Of a stretch of DNA of 64,000 nucleotides, positions 8,169-16,967 are shown piece by piece. The stretch comes from Janthinobacterium lividum. GTDB lineage: Bacteria; Pseudomonadota; Gammaproteobacteria; Burkholderiales; Burkholderiaceae_D. The stretch is taken from assembly GCF_011601275.1 (NCBI RefSeq), contig NZ_JAAOLY010000013.1, positions 157,410-221,409 of the forward strand, written 5' to 3'. Both the position numbers and the translations under genes were made by a program. The number at the start of each line of letters is the position of its first letter. Position 1 is the first letter of the stretch. Below the pieces are notes generated by a model. The model had not been told where the DNA came from. It saw only the letters and a program-made list of their open reading frames with translations, and did no database searches.

Positions 8169-8618
8169 ATGGCAACAGTTGAATATTGCGCCCTGGTCGG
8201 GCATGGGGCGGACGCTGTCTGGAGCGTGCTGAAGCAATTTGGCCAGATCAGCACCTGGCATCCGGCCATCACCCACAGCCGTATCGAAGGCGAGTTGCCG
8301 GACGGCATGGTGGGCTGCGTGCGCCACCTGACGCTGGAGAACGGCGCCATCCTGCGTGAAAAACTGCTGTCGGTCGATGACAGCGAGCGCGCTCTGTCGT
8401 ACCGCTTCGAAGAATCGCCACTGCCGGTGGACAATTATGTAGCGACCATCCGCCTGACGCCACTGAGCGGCCAGGCGACGACGCTGATCGCCTGGAAGGC
8501 CACCTTCGACCTGCGCAAGCCTGATCCGCAGCAGCAGCAAACGGCGGCGATACACGCGTTGATCGTTGGCGGGCATCAGAGCTTGCAGTCGTATCTGGCA
8601 GGGTTGGAGCATAGCTGA
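8169..8618 (+). CDS. SRPBCC-family (polyketide cyclase/START-like) protein
   Basis: This 149-residue protein has the START/Bet v1-like pattern: VEYCALVGHGADAVWSVLKQFG, a central IEGELPDGMVGCVRHL sheet and a long C-terminal helix. Such proteins bind hydrophobic ligands, and some are cyclases or dehydratases. The ATG at 8169 has the ribosome site gacaggagtc. It is the last gene of the 7339-8618 group, 26 bp after its neighbour. A second ligand-binding fold next to NTF2-like proteins and ene-reductases supports a small-molecule pathway. Confidence 0.8.
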   Translation: MATVEYCALVGHGADAVWSVLKQFGQISTWHPAITHSRIEGELPDGMVGCVRHLTLENGAILREKLLSVDDSERALSYRFEESPLPVDNYVATIRLTPLSGQATTLIAWKATFDLRKPDPQQQQTAAIHALIVGGHQSLQSYLAGLEHS

Positions 8619-8663
8619 GGCAGTACGGCTTGCAGCGCTCAAGCGACCGCAAGCCTTTCCGCC

Positions 8664-9920
8664 TCAAGGGCGGGCCATTCCCGCCAAGGCCTGTTGCGGT
8701 AGCAACGCCTCTTTTTCCCAGCGCGCGATAATCAGCGGCGCAACAGCATTGCCGAGCACGTTGAGGGTTGTCGTGCCGCTATCGATAATCCTGAAAATCC
8801 CGGCGATCAGGGCTACGCCTTCCAGCGGCAGTCCGGCCGATGCCAGCGTGGCGGACAAAATGATGATGGCAAAGCCCGGCACCCCAGCTGCCCCTTTCGA
8901 CGTCAGCACCATTGTGATCACCAGCATGGCTTGCTGTGTCACCGACAGGTCGATGCCATATAGTTGCGCGATAAAGATGGTCGCCACGCCAAGGAAGATG
9001 GCCGCGCCGTCCAGGTTGAAGGCGTAGCCGACCGGCACCACGAAGCTGACGATGCGCCGTGGCACGCCATAGGCTTCCAGTTTTTCCATCAGTTGCGGCA
9101 TCACGGCAGCAGAGGCGGCGCTGGAAAAGGCCAACAGCAATTCATCCCGGAAATAGCGTATCAACTTGAAGATGTTTTCTCCGATCAGGTAGCAAATGCC
9201 GCCGAGCACCACCAGCGCGAACAGCAGCAACGCCAGGTACACCACGCCGATCAGTTTCAACAGCGGCAACAGCGAGGCGAAGCCGAAGCTGCAGACGGTG
9301 GCGCCTATCATGCCGAACACACCGATCGGCGCATACGCCATCACGATGCGCACCACCTTGAACATGGTGTCGAGTATGCCTTGCAGCACTGCCACCACCG
9401 GTGCGCTGCGGGCTTGCGGCAGCGAATTGAGGGACAGGCCGAACAGCACGGCAAAGAACAGGATGGACAGCAATTTTCCTTCCGCCAGGGCCACGAAAAT
9501 ATTGTCCGGGACGATATTTTGCAGGATTACCAGCGCGCCTTTGGGCGGCTCCATCTTCATGGCCGTGCTGCCATGGACCATGGAGGAGATATCGGTACCC
9601 GTGCCAGGCTGGAACAGATTGGCCAGCAGCAGGCCTACGACGATGGCAAGGCTGGTGATGCCGAAAAAATAGCCGAGCGACTTCATGCCCATACGGCCGA
9701 ACGACTTGTTGTCGCCGCCTGCTATGCCCAGCACCATGCAGCAAAACACCAGCGGCACCACCACCATCTTCATCATCTTGATAAAGATATCGCCCAAGGG
9801 CTTGAGCACTTGCGAGCCGACCCAGTCCTGGTGCAAGGGATGCGTGTTGAAATACCAGCCGACCAGTATGCCCAGCGCCAGTCCGATGGCGATTTGTACA
9901 ACCAAAGAAATCCGTTTCAT
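8664..9920 (-). CDS. Dicarboxylate/amino acid:cation symporter (DAACS family)
   Basis: This inner-membrane symporter of about 418 residues belongs to the GltP/DctA family. It has multiple membrane segments, the serine-rich re-entrant loop SSAASAAVMPQLM and the conserved VGYAFNLDGAAI and SKGAAGVPG motifs. It would import glutamate, aspartate or C4-dicarboxylates with protons or sodium. The start at 9920 (MKRISLVVQ) is chosen because it begins the first membrane helix directly; an upstream in-frame ATG at 9947 is less likely. No obvious functional link with its neighbours. Confidence 0.9.
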   Translation of the reverse strand: MKRISLVVQIAIGLALGILVGWYFNTHPLHQDWVGSQVLKPLGDIFIKMMKMVVVPLVFCCMVLGIAGGDNKSFGRMGMKSLGYFFGITSLAIVVGLLLANLFQPGTGTDISSMVHGSTAMKMEPPKGALVILQNIVPDNIFVALAEGKLLSILFFAVLFGLSLNSLPQARSAPVVAVLQGILDTMFKVVRIVMAYAPIGVFGMIGATVCSFGFASLLPLLKLIGVVYLALLLFALVVLGGICYLIGENIFKLIRYFRDELLLAFSSAASAAVMPQLMEKLEAYGVPRRIVSFVVPVGYAFNLDGAAIFLGVATIFIAQLYGIDLSVTQQAMLVITMVLTSKGAAGVPGFAIIILSATLASAGLPLEGVALIAGIFRIIDSGTTTLNVLGNAVAPLIIARWEKEALLPQQALAGMARP

Positions 9921-9980
9921 GCCTGTCCCCGTTTTATTGTATGGCACTGGACACGGGTCAGCCCCGTGCCCGCTCCGGTA

Positions 9981-10406
9981 TTACTTGGCGAACAGCTGGT
10001 CGATGTTCTGGAAGGCCTTGAACTCAAGGGCGTTACCGCATGGGTCAAACAGGAACATGGTGGCCTGCTCGCCGACCTGGCCCTTGAAACGGATGTACGG
10101 TTCGATGACGAACCTGGTGCCGAAAGTTTTCAGACGCTCGGCCAGCGCTTCCCATTCGCTCCAAGCGAGCACGACGCCGAAGTGCGGCACCGGTACGTCA
10201 TGTCCATCGACCGGGTTGGAATGCACATGTTCCTGGGAGGCAGTCTTCGGATGTTCATGGATCACCAGTTGATGTCCAAAAAAATTGTAGTCGACCCATT
10301 GCGTGCTGGATCGCCCCTCTTCCAGGCCAAACACATCGCTGTAGAAGCGGCGCGCCGCCGGCAAGTCATAGACGGGAATGGCAAGGTGGAAAGGTGAAAG
10401 GCTCAT
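9981..10406 (-). CDS. VOC-superfamily (glyoxalase/dioxygenase-like) protein
   Basis: This 141-residue vicinal-oxygen-chelate fold protein has paired beta-alpha-beta modules. Candidate metal ligands are His8 (FHLAIPVYD), histidines in HQLVIHEHP and PHFGVVL, and the Glu in GNALEFK near the C-terminus. Members include glyoxalase I, fosfomycin-resistance enzymes and extradiol dioxygenases; the substrate here is not determined. It is divergent from the LysR gene at 10551, which probably regulates it. Confidence 0.85.
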   Translation of the reverse strand: MSLSPFHLAIPVYDLPAARRFYSDVFGLEEGRSSTQWVDYNFFGHQLVIHEHPKTASQEHVHSNPVDGHDVPVPHFGVVLAWSEWEALAERLKTFGTRFVIEPYIRFKGQVGEQATMFLFDPCGNALEFKAFQNIDQLFAK

Positions 10407-10550
10407 CGTAAAATCTCCTGTTGGTGTGTGGTCGGCGTCGTGATCCAGCGCGGTGCGGGGAAGTCAATGACGTTGCTCAAGTATTGTAGAATCTTGAAAT
10501 GAAAAAAATAATCAATATATTTTTTCCATAAACACAAACAGGATTGATGA

Positions 10551-11450
10551 ATGATACGAGAACTCAAGACCTTGGTCTCGGTCGCGCGCGAAGGCACGTT
10601 TGCGGCCGCCGGCGACAAGATCGGACTCACGCAAGCGGCGGTCAGTGCGCAGATGCAGCGCCTGCAGGCAGAACTGGGCTTGTCGCTGTTTGACCGCGCG
10701 GGGCGTTCCTCTCGTCTGAACAAGATGGGACATCAGATACTGGAGCAGACCCAAGAGTTACTGCGTCTGTACGACAACCTGGGATCTGCCAGCGCCGGGG
10801 CACCAGCAGCCAAAGTCACCATCGGCGCGATTGCCTCGGTCCAGCGCTCCTTCTTACCGGATACACTGGCGACGCTGCACCGGCAACTGCCCGATTGCCG
10901 CACGCGCGTATTGCCAGGCTTGTCGATGGAATTGCTGAACATGGTCGACGCTGGCGAGATCGACATGGCCGTCATCATTCGTCCACCGTTCGCCCTGCAG
11001 AGCGACTTGCGCTGGACCACACTGGCACGCGAACCGTTCCGTCTGATCGTGCCACGCGATGTGCCTGGTGATGACTGGGTGGAGTTGTTGTCGCAGCAAC
11101 CGTTCGTGCGCTATGACCGCGCCTCGTTCGGCGGACGCCAGGTCGACCGTTTTTTGCGAAAAATGCAGGTGTCCGTGCATGAAGTGTGTGAAGTCGACGA
11201 ACTCGACGCAATCGTCAAGCTGGTGGGCAACCGCGTGGGCGTGGCCTTGTTGCCACAAACAGCAGCCCATCGGCACTGGCCGGCGGCCATGCGTGTCGTC
11301 GACCTGGGGGCACACACTTTTCATCGGGATATCGGACTGGTATACCGCTATCAAGCGAGCCTGAGCGCGCCTGCACGCATGCTGGTCGATTTGATAGAGG
11401 AACATGCCCAAGCAATCAGCCTCGACTCAACTTGGAATGATTCAGAATAG
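10551..11450 (+). CDS. LysR-family transcriptional regulator
   Basis: This 299-residue LysR regulator has an N-terminal winged HTH (LVSVAREGTFAAAGDKIGLT, then QAAVSAQMQRLQAELGLSLF) and a typical effector domain. The divergent VOC gene 144 bp away is the most likely target. The intergenic region is AT-rich and contains no repeat clear enough to call an operator. Confidence 0.9.
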   Translation: MIRELKTLVSVAREGTFAAAGDKIGLTQAAVSAQMQRLQAELGLSLFDRAGRSSRLNKMGHQILEQTQELLRLYDNLGSASAGAPAAKVTIGAIASVQRSFLPDTLATLHRQLPDCRTRVLPGLSMELLNMVDAGEIDMAVIIRPPFALQSDLRWTTLAREPFRLIVPRDVPGDDWVELLSQQPFVRYDRASFGGRQVDRFLRKMQVSVHEVCEVDELDAIVKLVGNRVGVALLPQTAAHRHWPAAMRVVDLGAHTFHRDIGLVYRYQASLSAPARMLVDLIEEHAQAISLDSTWNDSE

Positions 11451-11900
11451 TTTCTTGCACCTGCTTCTTGTGACGGCTTGCCGGATTACTGAAGTTGGCC
11501 ATGATCCGCAGAAAAAAACCAAAGATGCGAATGGTTTGGAGGCTGACGAAATATCAGAAAATGGCGTTTTTTTGCCAAGATATTAAAATACATTTTCATC
11601 ACCGTGTATTTGAACGGATGGCGGTGCATGCGCCACCAGGCGCTCTCTCTCATCGCAGATAGTCGTATTTATACAACAGCTGGCAATTTACTGCTGTGCA
11701 GCATTGCAGCCTTGCCATGCCCGGTCGTATGCTGGAAACGAGGCTATATGCGCTACTCGCGCCATGTTGACGTCTTTCAGATATTTATTGCATATCGATA
11801 GACAGAACGATTCGTAAGCACGCCGCGTGCCCACTGTTAATCTGATTGCATCATCGGACCGCCATGGTCCGCGCAACCACCAACCGAAGAGATATCGTCG
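11451..11900. other. 450-bp gap before TonB receptor gene
   Basis: No convincing gene is seen. A small inverted repeat (cggacc at 11855-11860, ggtccg at 11866-11871) lies in the probable leader of the TonB receptor gene. No Fur-like box or riboswitch was recognised. Short frames in the stretch lack ribosome sites and family resemblance. Confidence 0.5.
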
Positions 11901-14321
11901 ATGAGTTCAAGCACCGCCCGCTCCCAGCTTCCCGCCCTCCCCGTCAAAACCGTTATCGCCGCCAGCCTGCTCGCCTGCTTCAGCCTGCCGATGCTGGCGC
12001 AAGCGCAGCAAGAACTGCCGGCCGAAGGCGAATTGCAGTCGGTCGTGGTCACCGGCACCTTCGCCAAGAACCGCCGCACCATCGATTCCGAATCGCCGAT
12101 CGACATCCTTACGTCGCGCGACTTGCAAAGCACAGGTTCAGGCGAACTGGCCACCGTGCTGGCGCGCCTGCTGCCATCGCTGAACTTTGCCCGCGCCACG
12201 GGCGCCGACGCCAGCGACGCCGTGCGTCCGGCGCAATTACGCGGCCTGTCGCCCGACCAGACCCTGGTACTGGTGAACGGCAAGCGCCGCTACACGTCGG
12301 CCGTCGTCAACGTCAACGGTTCGCTGGGCCGCGGCTCGGCGCCCGTCGATCTGAACGCCATCCCGCTGGCCGCCATCGACCACGTGGAAGTGTTGCGCGA
12401 TGGCGCGGCGGCCCAGTACGGTTCCGATGCGATCGCCGGCGTGATCAACATCATCCTGAAAAAAGGCGCGGCCGGCGGCGACGTCGAAGTCGGTTACGGC
12501 CAGACGCAGGAACGCGACGGCAAGCAAAAATCGATCAAGGGTTCGGCCGGCTTCGCCCTGGGCGACGACGGCTGGGTACGCATTTCGGCGGAAGTGGCCG
12601 AACGCGACCCGACCAACCGCGCAGGCGCCGATTTCCGCAATCCGCTGGAACCGCGCTATGGCAAGGTCAACCAGCGCTATGGCGACCCGGAAAGCAAGCC
12701 GGCAACGATTTTCCTCAACAGCGAATACCGCATCAACGACAATATCGACTGGTATGCCTTCGGCAACTACGGCAAGCGCGACACGTCGGCCGCTGCCACC
12801 TGGCGCACGGCCCTGATCCAGGATTCCGTCACCAAGGCGTACTCGCAGCGCACGCCGATCTTCCCGGAAGGCTTCTTGCCGCTGCAAAACAGCACCCTGA
12901 CAGACCAGTCCATCGTCACGGGCTTGCGCGGCGAAGCGGCCGGCTGGCGCTGGGATGCCAGCCTGAACTACGGCAGCAACAAGTTCGAACTGGACCTGGA
13001 CAACACGGTCAACCAGTCGCTGGGCGCAAACAGCCCCACGCATTTCTATGCAGGCTCGCTGAAAAACGAACAGACGGTATTCAACCTCGATGCGGCGCGC
13101 GAGTTTCCCGTGTCTTACTTTACGGGTCCGCTGACGGTCGCCGTCGGCGCCGAAGCGCGCCATGAAAAGTACAGCATTGGCGCCGGCGACGCAGCGTCGT
13201 ACACGGGTGGCGGCTCGCAAGGCTTTGCCGGCTTCCGCCCTGTCAACGCGGGCAGCCATTCGCGCCACAACGAATCGATCTATGTCAACCTGGAAGCGGA
13301 AGCGACGAAGAAACTGTCGGGCGGCGTGGCCCTGCGCCATGAACGCTACAGCGATTTCGGCAGCACCACCTCGGCCAAGGGCTCGGCCCGCTATGCGTTC
13401 ACGGACGCGCTGTCCCTGCGCGGCACCGTGTCGAGCGGCTTCCGCGCGCCATCGCTGGCACAGCAGTACTACACCATCACCACGACCAACTTCCAGGTCA
13501 TCAACGGCAACAATACGGCCATCGAGACGGGCACCTTCGCCGTGAATACGCCGCAGGCCCGCGCCCTCGGCGCACAGGATCTGAAGCCGGAAAAAGCCCG
13601 CAACTACAGCCTGGGCCTGCAGTTCCAGCCTAGCCGCAACTTCACGACGACGGTGGACGCCTACCGCATCGACATCGACAACCGCATCCTGTTCTCGGCC
13701 AACCTGGCGCTGAACGACAAGCTCAAGGCCCAGCTGGCAACGCAAGGCTCGACCGTGGGTGCGGCGCGCTACTTCACCAATGCCGTCGACACGCGCACGG
13801 AAGGCGTGGACATCGTCAGCACCTACCGCATCGATCTGCAGGACAAGGACCGCCTCGACCTCACCGTGGCGTACAACCACAACAAGAGCACGGTACAGAA
13901 AATCGCCGACAATCCGGCCATCCTGACGGCCAACAACCTGAAACTGATCGACCGCCAAAGCATCGACCGCATCACGGTGGCGTCGCCGAAGGACAAGTTC
14001 AGCCTGGCCGCCGACTACGGCTTCGGCATCTGGAATGCGCACGGCGTCGTGACGCGCTACGGCAGCTTCACCGTGCCGCAAAACGACGTCAAGCTGGACC
14101 AGACGTATGACCCGCAATGGGTGCTGGACGTGTCCGGCTCCGTGAAACTGGGCAAGAACTGGCGCCTGGTGGCCGGCATCGACAACGTCACGAACCGCTA
14201 CCCGGCGCAAGTGACGAGCGCGGGCAACCTGAACGTCAACGGCACCCAGCCCTACAGCATCTTCGCGCCGAACGGCTTCAACGGCCGCTACTACTACGCC
14301 AAGGCTGGCTATAGCTGGTAA
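11901..14321 (+). CDS. TonB-dependent outer-membrane receptor
   Basis: This 806-residue receptor has a signal peptide (TVIAASLLACFSLPMLAQAQ), a TonB-box-like SVVVTG stretch near residue 50 and a plug domain (about 55-180, with LRGLSPDQTLVLVNGKRR and VEVLRDGAAAQYGSDAIAGV). A 22-strand-type barrel follows, ending in aromatic residues (AKAGYSW). It imports a ligand across the outer membrane using TonB energy. The ligand is unknown, since no siderophore or vitamin genes adjoin it. A strong bidirectional terminator follows at 14339. Confidence 0.93.
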   Translation: MSSSTARSQLPALPVKTVIAASLLACFSLPMLAQAQQELPAEGELQSVVVTGTFAKNRRTIDSESPIDILTSRDLQSTGSGELATVLARLLPSLNFARATGADASDAVRPAQLRGLSPDQTLVLVNGKRRYTSAVVNVNGSLGRGSAPVDLNAIPLAAIDHVEVLRDGAAAQYGSDAIAGVINIILKKGAAGGDVEVGYGQTQERDGKQKSIKGSAGFALGDDGWVRISAEVAERDPTNRAGADFRNPLEPRYGKVNQRYGDPESKPATIFLNSEYRINDNIDWYAFGNYGKRDTSAAATWRTALIQDSVTKAYSQRTPIFPEGFLPLQNSTLTDQSIVTGLRGEAAGWRWDASLNYGSNKFELDLDNTVNQSLGANSPTHFYAGSLKNEQTVFNLDAAREFPVSYFTGPLTVAVGAEARHEKYSIGAGDAASYTGGGSQGFAGFRPVNAGSHSRHNESIYVNLEAEATKKLSGGVALRHERYSDFGSTTSAKGSARYAFTDALSLRGTVSSGFRAPSLAQQYYTITTTNFQVINGNNTAIETGTFAVNTPQARALGAQDLKPEKARNYSLGLQFQPSRNFTTTVDAYRIDIDNRILFSANLALNDKLKAQLATQGSTVGAARYFTNAVDTRTEGVDIVSTYRIDLQDKDRLDLTVAYNHNKSTVQKIADNPAILTANNLKLIDRQSIDRITVASPKDKFSLAADYGFGIWNAHGVVTRYGSFTVPQNDVKLDQTYDPQWVLDVSGSVKLGKNWRLVAGIDNVTNRYPAQVTSAGNLNVNGTQPYSIFAPNGFNGRYYYAKAGYSW

Positions 14322-14338
14322 ATAACGCTCTGCCATGC

Positions 14339-14374
14339 AAAAAGCCCGGAACGCATCGCGTTTCCGGGCTTTTT
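14339..14374. terminator. Bidirectional intrinsic terminator
   Basis: A long stem, aaaaagcccggaa against ttccgggcttttt, with a short loop and T runs on both strands. It sits between the converging TonB receptor gene and PEP-CTERM gene and serves both. Confidence 0.9.
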
Positions 14375-14403
14375 CACGTCTTGCGCCCGCAGGCGCATCA
14401 GGC

Positions 14404-14961
14404 TCAGGCGCGGCGACGGCGCGCGGCAAAACCGACCAGGCCCAAGCCCAGCAGCATCATGCCGTAGGTCGCTGGCTCAGGCACGGCCGAGACCGAATTG
14501 AACGCGCGGAAATTGCTCAGGCCACGCGGCAGGTTGCCCAGGCTGAAAACCGTATTGGCGGCCAGCGGCGTGTCCCAGTGGAACAACAGTTCGCCACGGC
14601 CATAATGCACGGCCAGGTAGTCAAAGCTGGAGTTGACGGTGAACGAACCGGACTTGTTGCTGGCCAGGTCGCCCTGGGCGGCAAAGACCAACGAGCCGGT
14701 GCCGCTCGATGGCAGGCCGAACTTGCTGCTGACCAAGCTCTTGATGGCGGCCGCACTTTGCGCGCCGGACGGGTTGGCGCCGTCATAGACCCAGACCGAG
14801 TCCGCTGCCACGCTGCCGTAAGTGACGGTCTTGCCGCCCACCAGGAAGCCGCTCATGGCAGGATCGGTGACTTCCACCCAGCTTGCAGCCTGGGCCAATG
14901 GCGCCAGGCAAGCCGAGACAGCAAGGCAGAGACCCAGCACAGCACGTTTAGTCATATTCAT
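14404..14961 (-). CDS. PEP-CTERM sorting-domain protein
   Basis: This 185-residue secreted protein has a signal peptide (MNMTKRAVLGLCLAVSACLA, then PLAQA) and a C-terminal PEP-CTERM anchor. The anchor consists of the VPEPATYG motif, a hydrophobic segment (MMLLGLGLVGFAA) and the basic tail RRRRA. Such proteins are processed by exosortase (EpsH/XrtA) and linked to extracellular polysaccharide. The middle part matches no function I recognise. Exosortase is not in this window. Its promoter region (14962-15110) is strikingly AT-rich. Confidence 0.93.
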   Translation of the reverse strand: MNMTKRAVLGLCLAVSACLAPLAQAASWVEVTDPAMSGFLVGGKTVTYGSVAADSVWVYDGANPSGAQSAAAIKSLVSSKFGLPSSGTGSLVFAAQGDLASNKSGSFTVNSSFDYLAVHYGRGELLFHWDTPLAANTVFSLGNLPRGLSNFRAFNSVSAVPEPATYGMMLLGLGLVGFAARRRRA

Positions 14962-15351
14962 GATTTCCCCTATTGATCAATTTCAAAAATTACAATTTCA
15001 GTTATATTTTTGTTATATTTCTTTGCGATTGGGCAAAAGATATCATTCAAGAAATCAAAATGCAATAAAAGAAACATCTTCAGTCATTGAAAATTTCAAT
15101 CGCTCTCATGCATTGATTGCATCAGCCCGCTTTGCGCGGCGTCATGCTTCGTGGATCTGTTCCGGGAGATTGGCGGGCTGGACTGAAGTGTTGTTAATTC
15201 ACACCAGCGCAAACGTCGTTCTGGCAAGCCCGGCCGGCGTTATCGCACGACGTCTTGCGCCAGCGCAGACAAACGCCATCCTTCGTGCCGGACGGCCCGA
15301 CACCACGCTCTATCATGCTTGCTCCTGCCGACATCCATCACGGAGCACGCC
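14962..15351. other. 390-bp gap, AT-rich in its first half
   Basis: The segment 14962-15115 is much more AT-rich than the window average, with near repeats of atataac on the minus strand. It should hold the promoter of the PEP-CTERM gene. No -24/-12 (RpoN) element was recognised. The remainder up to 15351 looks like an ordinary upstream region for the hemerythrin gene; no gene is seen. Confidence 0.5.
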
Positions 15352-15930
15352 ATGCCGACTTTAAGCAAATTGAGTCCCTCCATCACCGACATGATCCGTT
15401 TCGACCATAGCCACGTGCTGCTGGCCTTCCATCAGTACACCACCAGCAAGAAACCTGCCGTCAAAAAAGCGCTGGCCGAAACCATCTGCAGCGCGCTGGA
15501 AATCCATGCGAACCTGGAAGAGGAAATTTTTTATCCGCAGATGCACCTGCTCGATGGCGACGCGGCGGTACGCCAAAAAAGCGTGCCCGAGCATCAGGAA
15601 ATGCGCCGCCTGATCGCCGAATTGCGCGCGACGGATGCCGCCGCCACGCGCCATGACACCTTGCTGCTGGAACTGATGCGCGACGTGCTGCACCATGTGG
15701 CCGATGAGGAAACCGTGCTCCTGCCGGAAGCGGAAGCGCAGCTGACAGCAAGGCGCTTGAGCGAGCTGGGCGCGCAGATGACACAGCGCCGCATGGCCCT
15801 GGTCAAGCCGCAAGCGGGCAAGATCGCTGCCAATACGCTGATCGGTTTTTCCGGCAGTACCGCTGCGTGGATCATGGGGGCGGCCGGCGTGCTGGTGGCG
15901 GCCAGGCTGTTTGCCCGCAAGGCGGCCTGA
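15352..15930 (+). CDS. Hemerythrin-domain protein with C-terminal hydrophobic tail
   Basis: This 192-residue protein has an N-terminal hemerythrin HHE four-helix bundle. Candidate di-iron ligands are His in RFDHSHVLL, His and Glu in EIHANLEEEIFYP, His in PEHQEMRRL, and His and Glu in LHHVADEETVLLP. Residues of about 160-185 (AANTLIGFSGSTAAWIMGAA onward) form one hydrophobic segment, so the protein may be membrane-associated. Family roles include oxygen, NO or iron sensing. The ATG at 15352 is preferred over 15319 because it matches the family's usual N-terminus. Confidence 0.85.
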   Translation: MPTLSKLSPSITDMIRFDHSHVLLAFHQYTTSKKPAVKKALAETICSALEIHANLEEEIFYPQMHLLDGDAAVRQKSVPEHQEMRRLIAELRATDAAATRHDTLLLELMRDVLHHVADEETVLLPEAEAQLTARRLSELGAQMTQRRMALVKPQAGKIAANTLIGFSGSTAAWIMGAAGVLVAARLFARKAA

Positions 15931-16005
15931 ACTGGCATGGAGAGTAGCCAGGCCGGCGGGCAATCAGCTACCATGGGAGCCCTTCGACTCCCATGACGGA
16001 CCACC

Positions 16006-16617
16006 ATGCCCAGCTGGCACCTGGCCGACGCCGCCGAACTGGCGGCGCGCCACCCCTACACCTTCTACAAATCGCCGCCCGAGGCCATTGCCCAGGTGCG
16101 ACCGGGCGAGTTGGTCAAGCTGATCTTCGCCTTCCACAGCGACGACCCGCAAGCGCCGGGCGCCGAGCGCATGTGGGTGCTGGTCGATACGGTCGAACCG
16201 CATGGGCACTTCACCGGCAAGCTCGACAACATGCCCGGCTACATTGCCGATTTGCATGCCAAAGACCCCATCGCCTTCGATGCGCGCCACATCATCAATA
16301 CGCAGCACGACGATGACGACAACCTCGTCAACCGCTACGCGGGCCTGTGCTTCGTGACGAAAAAAGTGCTGGAAGACGGCGCGCCCGTCGGCTATCTGTA
16401 CCGCGAGGAGCCGGACAACGAAAGCGACAGCGGCTGGCGCTTCACAGCCAACGACGAGAGTGACGCCTACATGAACGACAGCGCCAACGTGGCCCTCGTG
16501 TCGCTGGGCGCCGTGCTCAGCGTGGACGACCGTTTTATTGCGCTACTGGATGCGCCTGCCGGCGCGTCCTATGCCTTCGACCACAACACGCAACAATTCG
16601 TGGCGGTGGACGAATGA
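16006..16617 (+). CDS. DUF2314-DUF2185 (Imm33-like) two-domain protein
   Basis: This is a 203-residue cytosolic protein. The first half (about 1-100) has the DUF2314 pattern (GELVKLIF, ERMWVLVD, GKLDNMPGYI). The second half (about 105-195) has the DUF2185/Imm33 pattern (GLCFVTKKVL, YREEPDNESDSGWRF, then DAYM and FIALLDAPAGASYAF). DUF2185 proteins appear among polymorphic-toxin immunity proteins. No toxin gene adjoins it, so its role here is unknown. Its stop overlaps the start of the YjbR gene (atga), indicating translational coupling. Confidence 0.75.
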   Translation: MPSWHLADAAELAARHPYTFYKSPPEAIAQVRPGELVKLIFAFHSDDPQAPGAERMWVLVDTVEPHGHFTGKLDNMPGYIADLHAKDPIAFDARHIINTQHDDDDNLVNRYAGLCFVTKKVLEDGAPVGYLYREEPDNESDSGWRFTANDESDAYMNDSANVALVSLGAVLSVDDRFIALLDAPAGASYAFDHNTQQFVAVDE

Positions 16618-16967
16618 CAACTGATGAATTGAAGGATTTTTGCGCGGCCCTGCCCGGCGCGCAAGCCGTGCTGTACGGCCCGCCGTCGAATATCCTCGTG
16701 GTTGAGGTGAGCGGCAAGAAATTTGCCTATTTCAAGACCAGCGCGCCCGAGCAGTGGCGCTTCAGCCTGCGGGTCAGCGCCGAGCGTTTTATCGAGCTGA
16801 CGGACATGCCCGGCGTGAAACCAGCCCGCTACATGGGCCGCTTTCACTGGGTGACCATCGTCGACGTGGCGCGCTTCCCCGCAGATTACCTGGCAGAACT
16901 GGTGCGCGATAGCTACGCGCGCGCCGTGGCCAGCCTGACGCGCGCGCAGCGGGCGGCCATCGCCTAG
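16614..16967 (+). CDS. MmcQ/YjbR-family protein
   Basis: This 117-residue protein of the YjbR fold has the opening ELKDFCAALPGAQ, the PPSNILVVEVSGKKFAYF strand pair and the PARYMGRFHWVTI segment. The family is often called DNA-binding from its structure, but its biochemical role is not settled. It overlaps the upstream gene by four bases. It converges tail-to-tail with cysB, sharing bases 16964-16967. Confidence 0.85.
   Translation: MTTDELKDFCAALPGAQAVLYGPPSNILVVEVSGKKFAYFKTSAPEQWRFSLRVSAERFIELTDMPGVKPARYMGRFHWVTIVDVARFPADYLAELVRDSYARAVASLTRAQRAAIA

Noticed and set aside
11404..11801. Short plus-strand frames after the LysR gene
   Set aside because: They lack ribosome sites and family resemblance; one starts inside the LysR coding sequence.
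12237..14429. 730-residue open frame on the minus strand across the TonB receptor gene
   Set aside because: It is an antisense shadow of a GC-rich gene with strong third-position bias. It has Arg/Ala/Val-rich composition, no family resemblance and no ribosome site.
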